A stretch of DNA of 5,596 nt from Rhizobacter sp. (GTDB lineage Bacteria; Pseudomonadota; Gammaproteobacteria; Burkholderiales; Burkholderiaceae), in assembly GCA_014379885.1 (NCBI GenBank), contig JACMKW010000438.1, forward strand, positions 1 to 5,596, read 5' to 3'. Made by a program: the position numbers and the translations under genes. Positions 1 through 5,596 of this stretch are shown one piece after another; position 1 is the first letter of the stretch, and every line of letters starts with the position of its first letter. Under the pieces are notes generated by a model. That model searched no databases. It saw nothing but the letters and a program-made list of their open reading frames with translations, and had not been told where the DNA came from.

Positions 1-1099
1 ACAGCGCCTGCACGTCGGGCTTGGCTTGCGCTTCCTTGATCTGCGCAATCAACTCTTGCAGCACATCCTTCACGACGCCGACGATGGGAATGTCGACCTT
101 GACGCGCTTGGAAATCGACGACGGGTCGATGTCGATGTGAACGATCTTGCGTTCCACCGAGGCAAAGTGCTTCGGGTTGCCGATCACGCGGTCGTCGAAG
201 CGCGCGCCGACGGCGAGCAGGACGTCGCAGTTCTGCATCGTCATGTTGGCTTCGTACGTCCCGTGCATGCCCAGCATGCCCAGGAACTTGGGATCGCTGG
301 CCGGCATGCTGCCCAGACCCATCAAGGTGTTGGTGCAGGGGTAGCCGAGCAGGTTGACCAGTTCACGCAGTTCCGCCGCAGCATTGCCCAGCACCACACC
401 GCCACCGGTGTAGATGTAGGGGCGCTTGGCCGCCAGCAGCAACTGAACCGCCTTGCGAATCTGGCCTCCGTGCCCCTTGCGCGCCGGGTTGTACGAGCGC
501 ATCTCGATCGTGGCCGGGTAGTGGAACGGCGTGGTCTTCTGCGACACATCCTTGGGGATGTCGACCACCACCGGGCCGGGCCGGCCGGTGCGGGCGATGT
601 GGAAGGCCTTCTTCAAGGTGATGGCCAAGTCGCGCACGTCCTTGACCAGGAAGTTGTGCTTCACGATGGGGCGCGTGATGCCCACGGTGTCACATTCCTG
701 GAAGGCATCGAGCCCGATGGCAGGCGTAGGTACCTGGCCGGTGATGATCACCATCGGAATCGAGTCCATGTAGGCGGTGGCAATGCCGGTCACGGCATTG
801 GTAACACCCGGGCCCGATGTGACCAGGGCCACGCCTACGTTGCCAGTGGCGCGCGCATAGCCATCAGCCGCGTGAACGGCGGCCTGCTCATGGCGCACCA
901 ACACGTGTTCGATGCTGTCTTGCTTGTAGAGCGCGTCGTAGATGTACAGGACCGCGCCACCGGGGTAACCCCAGAGGAACTTGACGCCCTCGGCTTGAAG
1001 GCAGCGGACCAGAATTTCGGAGCCGTTCGGCTCCGCATTGGAGGGTTGCGGTTGCTGCGCCAAAGCGGCGCGCTTGATTTCCGCGGCAGACATATCCAT
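1..1099 (-). CDS. ilvB: Acetolactate synthase large (catalytic) subunit, N-terminal 366 codons, 3' end outside window
   Basis: This is the ThDP-dependent acetohydroxyacid synthase catalytic subunit. It condenses pyruvate with pyruvate or 2-ketobutyrate in the first common step of valine, leucine and isoleucine synthesis in the cytoplasm. The conserved N-terminal domain begins near residue 27 (GSEILVRCLQAEGV). The ThDP-activating glutamate is E71 in VRHEQAAVHAADGYARATG. Other family motifs are TSGPGVTNAVTGIATAY (94-110), GQVP (121-124) and DAFQE (131-135). The FAD-binding middle domain carries YIYTGGG (228-234), GARFDDRV (298-305) and HIDIDPSSISK (321-331). The C-terminal ThDP domain and stop lie beyond position 1. 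The ATG at 1099 has an AAAGG Shine-Dalgarno at 1106-1110, 6 nt away; an in-frame ATG at 1093 is less well placed. About 26 residues precede the conserved core. The paralogue name (ilvB versus ilvI) cannot be settled from this fragment. Confidence 0.96.
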   Translation of the reverse strand, partial: MDMSAAEIKRAALAQQPQPSNAEPNGSEILVRCLQAEGVKFLWGYPGGAVLYIYDALYKQDSIEHVLVRHEQAAVHAADGYARATGNVGVALVTSGPGVTNAVTGIATAYMDSIPMVIITGQVPTPAIGLDAFQECDTVGITRPIVKHNFLVKDVRDLAITLKKAFHIARTGRPGPVVVDIPKDVSQKTTPFHYPATIEMRSYNPARKGHGGQIRKAVQLLLAAKRPYIYTGGGVVLGNAAAELRELVNLLGYPCTNTLMGLGSMPASDPKFLGMLGMHGTYEANMTMQNCDVLLAVGARFDDRVIGNPKHFASVERKIVHIDIDPSSISKRVKVDIPIVGVVKDVLQELIAQIKEAQAKPDVQAL

Positions 1100-1120
1100 G
1101 TTGAACCTTTGTGAATTTCT

Positions 1121-1214
1121 CTAACGAAAAACCATCGGTGCACCTCTCCGCGCCCTCATGAGGCGGGTGTGGTACCTGCTGAGTCAAAAAACAAGGAGCC
1201 CAGGTCGGGCCGCC
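1121..1214 (-). promoter_or_regulatory. Structured 5' leader of the acetolactate synthase mRNA with a terminator-like hairpin (possible attenuator)
   Basis: On the minus strand, GGCCC (1211-1207) can pair with GGGCT (1201-1197) around a 5-nt loop. Two outer pairs (1213/1195 and 1214/1194) lie beyond a mismatch. A U-rich tract (1194-1186) ending in six Ts follows directly. This is the form of a weak intrinsic terminator, about 110 nt before the start codon. Downstream, 1165-1151 can form a second hairpin around CCTCATGAGG. GGCGG (1214-1210) can instead pair with CCGCC (1166-1162), which would disrupt both hairpins. Such mutually exclusive pairings are what transcription attenuation needs, and attenuation is common for branched-chain amino acid operons. 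The stems are short, so the regulatory role is inferred. I cannot assign it to a named RNA family. Confidence 0.35.
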
Positions 1215-1244
1215 AAATTGAGACCAGATGTTGTGCAAAGGAGC

Positions 1245-1273
1245 ATTATAGAACCGCTTGGACACTCGCGCAG
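1245..1273 (-). promoter_or_regulatory. Candidate sigma-70 promoter for the acetolactate synthase transcript
   Basis: Read on the minus strand, a perfect TATAAT lies at 1250-1245. A weak -35-like CTGCGC lies at 1273-1268 with a 17-bp spacer, matching the consensus at only three of six positions. Transcription would begin near 1238, giving a leader of roughly 140 nt before the ATG at 1099. The -10 box and its position between divergent genes support it; the -35 does not add much. This is inference from sequence only. Confidence 0.55.
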
Positions 1274-1289
1274 AGCACGCTTGACGCAA

Positions 1290-1298
1290 TGTGATAAT
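1290..1298 (+). promoter_or_regulatory. Candidate extended -10 promoter for the sigma-factor gene run
   Basis: TGTGATAAT (1290-1298) matches an extended -10 element: TGN followed by GATAAT, five of six bases of TATAAT. No good -35 lies 16-18 bp upstream; TTGACG at 1281-1286 is too close. A start near 1305 would give a leader of about 35 nt before the TTG at 1340. I see no obvious ECF-type -35 with an AAC core, so autoregulation is not visible by eye. Confidence 0.35.
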
Positions 1299-1339
1299 CG
1301 CTCCCGTTTCGACAGGCTCCCGCCTGAGGCGCACTTCCC

Positions 1340-1906
1340 TTGGCATCTGACAAAGAACTTTCGGATTTTCTGAAAAGCGTCGAAAAGCGCGCCTTCAAGC
1401 GTGTGGCGTATGCCGTGCGAGATGACGACGCCGCGCTTGACGTCGTCCAGGATTCGATGATCCGCCTCGCCGAAAAGTACGCGGACCGGCCGGCGGCCGA
1501 GCTTCCGCTGGTCTTTCAGCGCATCCTCTCCAACGCGACCATGGACTGGTTTCGCCGCCAGAAGGTCCGCAACGCGGTGGTTCGCAACTTTTCCGAGTAC
1601 GAATCCTCAAGTGACGATGGGGATTTTGATCTGCTGGAAACTTTAGCGTCGCAAAATGAGTCATCTGCCACAGAGAGTGCAGCCGAGTCGGTTTCTCGGG
1701 CGCAGATCCTGCTAGCCATCGATGGTGAAGTTTCGAGATTGCCAGCGCGTCAACGGGAAGCCTTCCTGCTGCGTTACTGGGAGGAACTCGATGTTGCCGA
1801 AACAGCTTCCGTGATGGGGTGCTCGGAAGGCAGCGTCAAGACACATTGCTCGCGTGCGGTGCACGCCTTGGCGGATGCCCTGAAGGCAAAGGGAATTGAG
1901 CTATGA
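1340..1906 (+). CDS. ECF-like RNA polymerase sigma factor
   Basis: This is a 188-residue sigma-70 family protein of the short two-domain type, expected to direct core RNA polymerase to a dedicated promoter set. Region sigma-2 spans about residues 14-80 (AALDVVQDSMIRLAEKY, then ATMDWFRRQKVRN, the -10 recognition and core-binding part). A Ser/Asp/Glu-rich linker covers 84-118. Sigma-4 spans about 122-178, with LPARQREAFLLRYWEEL followed by a helix-turn-helix (AETASVMGCSEGSVKTHCSR). The start is a TTG at 1340 with GAGG at 1326-1329, 10 nt upstream; no in-frame ATG precedes the conserved N-terminus. The stop overlaps the next start as ATGA (1903-1906), so translation is probably coupled. No RseA-like or zinc anti-sigma gene is adjacent, but the next gene encodes a one-TM protein in the usual anti-sigma position. 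The promoter targets are unknown. Confidence 0.9.
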   Translation: MASDKELSDFLKSVEKRAFKRVAYAVRDDDAALDVVQDSMIRLAEKYADRPAAELPLVFQRILSNATMDWFRRQKVRNAVVRNFSEYESSSDDGDFDLLETLASQNESSATESAAESVSRAQILLAIDGEVSRLPARQREAFLLRYWEELDVAETASVMGCSEGSVKTHCSRAVHALADALKAKGIEL

Positions 1907-2355
1907 ACAACACCTATCTTCGACCCTACGCACCTGCCGAACTAGACGCCTTGGAAGCTCGCCTTGCCTTGCGCATGACTGCACGCCTGACAGACCTCAC
2001 AGCGGATCTGCCGCAAGGGGTGAGCGAGCGTCTGCGTTTCGCACGCGAGCAGGCCTTGCAGCGCGCCCGTGCGGCTCGCACCGCTCCGGTGGCCGATTCG
2101 GTCGTCGTGGCGAACAGCGGATCCACACTCTCCCTGGGCAGCGGCGAAGGTGGCTCGGGTTGGTGGGTTCAGCTGGCTGCGGTAATTCCATTGGTCGCCC
2201 TGGTGGGTGGCTTGGTGCTCATTCAGCGCTGGCACAACAACAACCAGATCTCCGCCGCAGCAGAAATCGATGCTTCGCTGCTGGCCGATGACCTGCCCCC
2301 TTCCGCCTACAGTGACCCTGGTTTCGTGGAGTTCCTGAAGGCTCCTCGCGATTGA
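1903..2355 (+). CDS. DUF3619 family single-pass membrane protein, candidate anti-sigma partner
   Basis: The product is 150 residues and its function is not established. Residues 1-85 are mainly hydrophilic with a basic helix (SERLRFAREQALQRARAART, 41-60). One membrane segment follows at about 88-108, flanked by WW and by RW. The C-terminal 40 residues hold the acidic/proline motif LLADDLPPSAYSDPGF (126-141). The basic N-terminal half suggests it lies in the cytoplasm with the tail in the periplasm. The ATG at 1903 overlaps the sigma-factor stop and has AAAGGGA at 1888-1894. Its position, coupling and topology are those of a membrane anti-sigma factor, but I see no recognisable anti-sigma domain or HxxxCxxC zinc motif. 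The family assignment rests on memory of the betaproteobacterial sigma-DUF3619-DUF3106 order and the C-terminal motif. Confidence 0.75.
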   Translation: MNNTYLRPYAPAELDALEARLALRMTARLTDLTADLPQGVSERLRFAREQALQRARAARTAPVADSVVVANSGSTLSLGSGEGGSGWWVQLAAVIPLVALVGGLVLIQRWHNNNQISAAAEIDASLLADDLPPSAYSDPGFVEFLKAPRD

Positions 2356-3167
2356 CCGGTGTGTTGATGCTTGCAACCCGGTTGGTCTCACCCACGCGGC
2401 GTGAATCAGCGCGGCGCAACGTCTCCTGGATGTGGTTCGCTGTAGCGCTGATGCTGGCAGCACCGCACGTCGGCTTTGCACAAGGCGGCGCAACCACCAC
2501 CGCTCCCAAAGCATCACCCCAAAACGCGGAAGGCGTTTCGTGGACGTCTCTCAGCCCGAGCCAGAAAAACGCGCTCAGACCGCTGGAACGTGAATGGGGT
2601 GGCATTGATGGCACACGTAAGACCAAGTGGCTGGAAATCGCCAACAAGTTCCCCAGCATGCCGCGCGACGAACAGGCGCGAATCCAGACCCGGATGGAGG
2701 ATTGGGCCAAGCTGACCCCGCGTGAACGCGGCCAGGCCCGCATGAACTTCAAGGAAGCGCAGCAGGTCCCTGCCCAGGAACGCAAGGACAAATGGGAAGC
2801 CTACCGTGCTCTGCCGCCCGAGCAGCAAAAGCAGTTTGCTGCCCGGGCCGCCCCCGCCACGCGCAAGGCCCCGACTGCTGACCCAGCGGCTGATGCGGCT
2901 GGCACCAAGTCGAATGTGGTGCCCAACTCGTCATATGCGCCTCGCCCCAAGGCAGTTGCCCCCACCGTGGCACAGGCGCGCCCGGGTGCTACCACCAACC
3001 TGATCACCAAGCAGGCCAGCCCGCCGGCGCACCAGCCAGCCGGGCTGCCCAAGATTGCGGTCACTCCAGGCTTTGTCGACCAGTCAACCCTGTTGCCCAA
3101 ACGTGGCCCTCAAGGGGCGGCCACACGCTCTGCTGCCGCCTCGACGCCAGCCGCTCCGCGGCCATGA
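2352..3167 (+). CDS. DUF3106 family exported protein with helical repeats and an Ala/Pro-rich tail
   Basis: The product is up to 271 residues and its function is unknown. Numbered from the TTG at 2352, a basic stretch (16-22) precedes a hydrophobic segment (26-40) and an AxA-like site at GFAQG (41-45), so it is probably secreted to the periplasm by Sec. Residues 67-166 form the charged, helix-rich DUF3106 core. Its units open with [L/M/V]xP followed by Gln/Glu/Arg and contain Trp or Phe: LSPSQ, MPRDEQ, LTPRER, VPAQER and LPPEQQ. The remaining 105 residues are rich in Ala, Pro and Thr and look disordered. The start is uncertain. TTG 2352 overlaps the previous stop (TTGA) and has GAAGG 10 nt upstream; GTG 2361 and ATG 2367 are in-frame alternatives that keep the signal peptide. 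The units faintly resemble LTxxQ periplasmic stress proteins such as CpxP, but I would not claim homology. Confidence 0.8.
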   Translation: MTGVLMLATRLVSPTRRESARRNVSWMWFAVALMLAAPHVGFAQGGATTTAPKASPQNAEGVSWTSLSPSQKNALRPLEREWGGIDGTRKTKWLEIANKFPSMPRDEQARIQTRMEDWAKLTPRERGQARMNFKEAQQVPAQERKDKWEAYRALPPEQQKQFAARAAPATRKAPTADPAADAAGTKSNVVPNSSYAPRPKAVAPTVAQARPGATTNLITKQASPPAHQPAGLPKIAVTPGFVDQSTLLPKRGPQGAATRSAAASTPAAPRP

Positions 3168-3700
3168 CCGAGGCCATGGCGGCCCTGCTTCCCGAAACCC
3201 AGGCTCCCAGCCTGTGGCGCCGCATGGCCAGCTTCGTGTACGAGGGGATGCTCTTGTTCGGCATCGGGCTGATCCCGGGCGCGCTGGGGGCGTTGTTCGT
3301 CGCACTTACTGGCCAGCAGCACCCCTTGCAGAGCGGCACGGCGCTTCGAGTGATCACCTTCATCATCTACGGCGTTTATTTCACCTGGTTCTGGTCGGTT
3401 CGCGGTCAGACCTTGCCCATGCAGACATGGCACATCCGCGTGGTGACTGCCGATGGGGAAAAACTGAGCCAGGGTCACGCCTTGCTGCGCTTCTTCGCCA
3501 GCTGCCTGTGGGTGGCACCGGCGGTTCTGTTGGCTGAGTTCAATCACTGGACACGCTGGGAAGCTATGGGCGCTGTGGGTGCGGGCGTGGTGGCGTATGC
3601 GCTGCTGTCGCTGCTTCACCCCCAATGCCAGTTCTGGCATGACGCGATCTGCGGCACACGTTTGATCACCGCCCTGCCCGAGCCACGTCGCGAGGCTTGA
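3164..3700 (+). CDS. RDD family polytopic membrane protein
   Basis: The product is 178 residues with about four membrane segments (roughly 25-49, 60-79, 109-125 and 133-151). RDD-family landmarks are present: WRRMASFVYEGMLL at the first helix (18-31), RGQTLPMQTWHIRVV after the second (80-94), and a C-terminal QFWHDAICGTRLI (156-168). The family is named for one Arg and two Asp. Here the first Asp position is Glu (E27), and D160 is kept. Some RDD proteins have been linked to ion transport or antiport, but most are uncharacterised and no substrate can be assigned. The ATG at 3164 overlaps the previous stop as ATGA, which supports this start over the ATG at 3176, where GAGG is only 2 nt away. 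Its place after two envelope proteins fits a shared membrane role, which is inference. Confidence 0.88.
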   Translation: MTEAMAALLPETQAPSLWRRMASFVYEGMLLFGIGLIPGALGALFVALTGQQHPLQSGTALRVITFIIYGVYFTWFWSVRGQTLPMQTWHIRVVTADGEKLSQGHALLRFFASCLWVAPAVLLAEFNHWTRWEAMGAVGAGVVAYALLSLLHPQCQFWHDAICGTRLITALPEPRREA

Positions 3701-3723
3701 ACGCCTTGGGGGCGAGGCACAAT
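3697..3723 (+). promoter_or_regulatory. Weak candidate internal promoter before dgkA
   Basis: TTGAAC (3697-3702) and CACAAT (3718-3723) each match four of six sigma-70 consensus bases, with a short 15-bp spacer. The resulting start would fall almost at the dgkA ATG (3732), giving a nearly leaderless message. This is the only multi-base gap in the six-gene run and dgkA lacks a close Shine-Dalgarno (GAGG sits 14 nt away), so an internal promoter is plausible but weakly supported. Confidence 0.22.
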
Positions 3724-3731
3724 CGCCGCCC

Positions 3732-4109
3732 ATGAGCAATCCATTCAAAGGCCGCACCGGCATGGACCGCGTGATTCGCGCCACGGGCTATTCGTTCGAA
3801 GGGCTGAAAACGGCCTACAGCGGTGAAAGCGCTTTCCGCCAGGAAGTCTGGCTGGCCGTCGCGCTGATTCCGTCCGCCTTCTGGGTCGGTCGCAGCTGGG
3901 TCGAAGTGGCTTTGCTGGTGGGCGCCGTGCTGTTGGTGATGATCGTGGAGCTGCTGAACTCGGGCATAGAAGCGGCCATCGACCGTGTGTCGTTCGAGCT
4001 GCACGACCTCTCCAAACGCGCGAAGGATCTGGCCAGCGCGGCCGTGTTCTTGTCGCTGGTCTTGTGCGCCGGCTTGTGGGGCGCGGCGCTGTGGCACAGG
4101 TTCCTGTGA
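3732..4109 (+). CDS. dgkA: Diacylglycerol kinase, small prokaryotic integral-membrane type
   Basis: The product is 125 residues, the usual length for DgkA, a trimeric inner-membrane enzyme that phosphorylates diacylglycerol with ATP. It returns lipid released during membrane-derived oligosaccharide or LPS modification to the phosphatidate pool. Three membrane helices lie at about 39-54, 57-73 and 102-121. The catalytic and metal-binding residues align with the E. coli enzyme at an offset of four: E32 and E38 in GESAFRQE, E73 and N76 in ELLNSGIEAAID, E80, D84, and K98/D99 in SKRAKDLASAAV. One deviation is Gly78 where the family signature usually has Ser or Ala. The ATG at 3732 gives the normal N-terminus before the amphipathic helix; a later ATG at 3762 would shorten it. 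It follows the RDD gene by 31 bases and overlaps the next gene as GTGA. Confidence 0.95.
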   Translation: MSNPFKGRTGMDRVIRATGYSFEGLKTAYSGESAFRQEVWLAVALIPSAFWVGRSWVEVALLVGAVLLVMIVELLNSGIEAAIDRVSFELHDLSKRAKDLASAAVFLSLVLCAGLWGAALWHRFL

Positions 4110-4690
4110 GCAAGCTTTCGCTGTGCGTTTATTGCGGCTCGCGCCTTGGCGTTGATGTCGCATATGAAGCCGCTGCGCGTCGCATCGGCACACTGATCGG
4201 CCAGCGCGGTTGGCAGCTGGTGTACGGCGGAGGCAATGCCGGTTTGATGGGCGCGGTGGCCAATGCGGCGCTGGCAGCCGGCGCCTCCGTGGTGGGGGTC
4301 ATTCCGCATTCACTGATGGAGCGTGAACTCGGCCACCCGGGGCTCAGCGAGCTGCACGTCGTCAACACCATGCACGAGCGCAAGCAGATGATGGCCGAGC
4401 GGGCCGATGCTTTTGTAGCGCTGCCAGGCGGCATTGGCACTTTCGAAGAGCTGTTCGAGGTGTGGACGTGGCGCCAGCTGGGCTACCACGACAAGCCGGT
4501 AGGCCTGTTAAACGTCGATGGTTACTACGACCGCCTGCTGGCGTTCATGGCGCAAGCGGTGGCCGACGGCTTTGTGCCACCGGCGCAGCAGCAGTTGCTG
4601 CAAGTTGCCAATGACCCGACTGAGCTGTTGGATCGGCTGGCCGGACAAGCCGCTCAAGCCACTGCGCCCGACGACTACCGGCACATCTAG
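4106..4690 (+). CDS. LOG family protein (TIGR00730 type), probable nucleoside 5'-monophosphate phosphoribohydrolase
   Basis: The product is 194 residues from a GTG at 4106 that overlaps the dgkA stop as GTGA. This start gives the family N-terminus SLCVYCGSRLG. Rossmann-type phosphate-binding motifs are present: VYGGGNAGLMGAVANAAL (39-56) and PGGIGTFEELFEVWTW (107-122), the LOG signature PGGxGTxxE. Arg92 and Lys93 in MHERKQMM are also conserved. Plant and several bacterial homologues cleave ribose-5-phosphate from cytokinin ribotides or AMP-like nucleotides. In a free-living bacterium the natural substrate is usually unknown, so a cytokinin role should not be assumed. An in-frame upstream start at 4064 would lie inside dgkA and add non-family residues, so it was not chosen. 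The gene ends 4 bases before the terminator's A-tract. Confidence 0.92.
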   Translation: MSKLSLCVYCGSRLGVDVAYEAAARRIGTLIGQRGWQLVYGGGNAGLMGAVANAALAAGASVVGVIPHSLMERELGHPGLSELHVVNTMHERKQMMAERADAFVALPGGIGTFEELFEVWTWRQLGYHDKPVGLLNVDGYYDRLLAFMAQAVADGFVPPAQQQLLQVANDPTELLDRLAGQAAQATAPDDYRHI

Positions 4691-4694
4691 GCGC

Positions 4695-4719
4695 AAAAAA
4701 GCCCGCAACATGCGGGCTT
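4695..4719. terminator. Shared intrinsic terminator between the convergent LOG gene and glnB
   Basis: A 9-bp perfect inverted repeat (AAGCCCGCA at 4699-4707 and TGCGGGCTT at 4711-4719) encloses a 3-base loop. For minus-strand transcripts from glnB, the stem is followed by a run of Ts from the A-tract at 4695-4700, so termination there should be strong. For plus-strand transcripts the tail is TTCTTCTT, a weaker but usable U-rich stretch. It sits between two convergent stop codons (4688-4690 and 4739-4741). Confidence 0.9.
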
Positions 4720-4738
4720 CTTCTTGAGCGAATTCAGC

Positions 4739-5596
<858 letters not shown>

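Noticed and set aside
26..1114. A 362-codon plus-strand open frame with many His, Val, Arg and Asp codons.
   Set aside because: It is the antisense shadow of the acetolactate synthase gene. The minus-strand protein has all family motifs, while this frame gives a composition typical of antisense reading in GC-rich DNA.
1121..1159. A 13-codon minus-strand ORF (MRARRGAPMVFR) in the acetolactate synthase leader.
   Set aside because: It has no enrichment in branched-chain residues and no clear ribosome binding site, and its ATG lies in the loop of a hairpin. Chance is a sufficient explanation.
1281..1298. TTGACG paired with GATAAT as a complete -35/-10 promoter for the sigma gene.
   Set aside because: Only 6 bp separate the two hexamers, far below the roughly 17 bp needed. 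Only the extended -10 is kept as a candidate.
1942..2517. A 191-codon minus-strand open frame opposite DUF3619 and the start of DUF3106.
   Set aside because: It spans the junction of two coupled plus-strand genes and has no motif or convincing ribosome binding site.
3110..3784. A 224-codon minus-strand open frame across the RDD gene and the dgkA start.
   Set aside because: It crosses two well-supported plus-strand genes, has no recognisable domain and shows the usual Gln/His/Arg/Ala antisense composition.
4106..4690. Reading the LOG-family protein as evidence of cytokinin production or plant association.
   Set aside because: LOG-family proteins are widespread in bacteria with no plant link, and no isopentenyltransferase or other cytokinin gene is present in the window.

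Overview
The window reads as an ordinary chromosomal stretch of a GC-rich betaproteobacterium, most likely Burkholderiales and possibly Comamonadaceae. The evidence is family-level: the proteins resemble betaproteobacterial versions, and an ECF-type sigma factor is followed by DUF3619, DUF3106 and RDD-family genes. Codon use is uniformly GC-rich. I see no insertion sequence, integrase, tRNA, CRISPR array or other sign of recent transfer. The species assignment is inference.

Layout. Positions 1-1099 on the minus strand hold the first 366 codons of a biosynthetic acetolactate synthase large subunit, running off the left edge. Positions 1100-1339 are a divergent intergenic region. It has a consensus TATAAT box for the ilv transcript, a leader of about 140 nt with a terminator-like hairpin and U-run, and an extended -10 candidate facing right. 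Positions 1340-4690 on the plus strand are a tightly packed run of six genes: an ECF-like sigma factor with a TTG start, a one-TM DUF3619 protein, an exported DUF3106 protein, an RDD membrane protein, diacylglycerol kinase (dgkA) and a LOG-family phosphoribohydrolase. Four of the five junctions are 4-base start/stop overlaps; the fifth, before dgkA, is a 31-base gap. A hairpin terminator at 4695-4719 closes this run and also serves the convergent minus-strand pair nadE-glnB. That pair is a C-terminal fragment of glutamine-dependent-type NAD+ synthetase followed by a PII signalling protein carrying the Tyr51 uridylylation site.

How the genes may work together. The right-hand pair joins NAD+ synthesis to nitrogen/carbon sensing by PII. 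The first four genes of the central run look like an envelope-linked regulatory module: a sigma factor, a coupled one-TM partner that is a candidate anti-sigma factor, a secreted helical-repeat protein and a polytopic membrane protein. No canonical anti-sigma gene (RseA or zinc anti-sigma type) is visible. dgkA and the LOG gene look like housekeeping passengers.

The most interesting unexplained items are the sigma-DUF3619-DUF3106-RDD module, the 18-residue tandem repeat that phases through DUF3106, and the possible attenuator upstream of the acetolactate synthase gene. Nothing here is clearly a new defence or mobile system.
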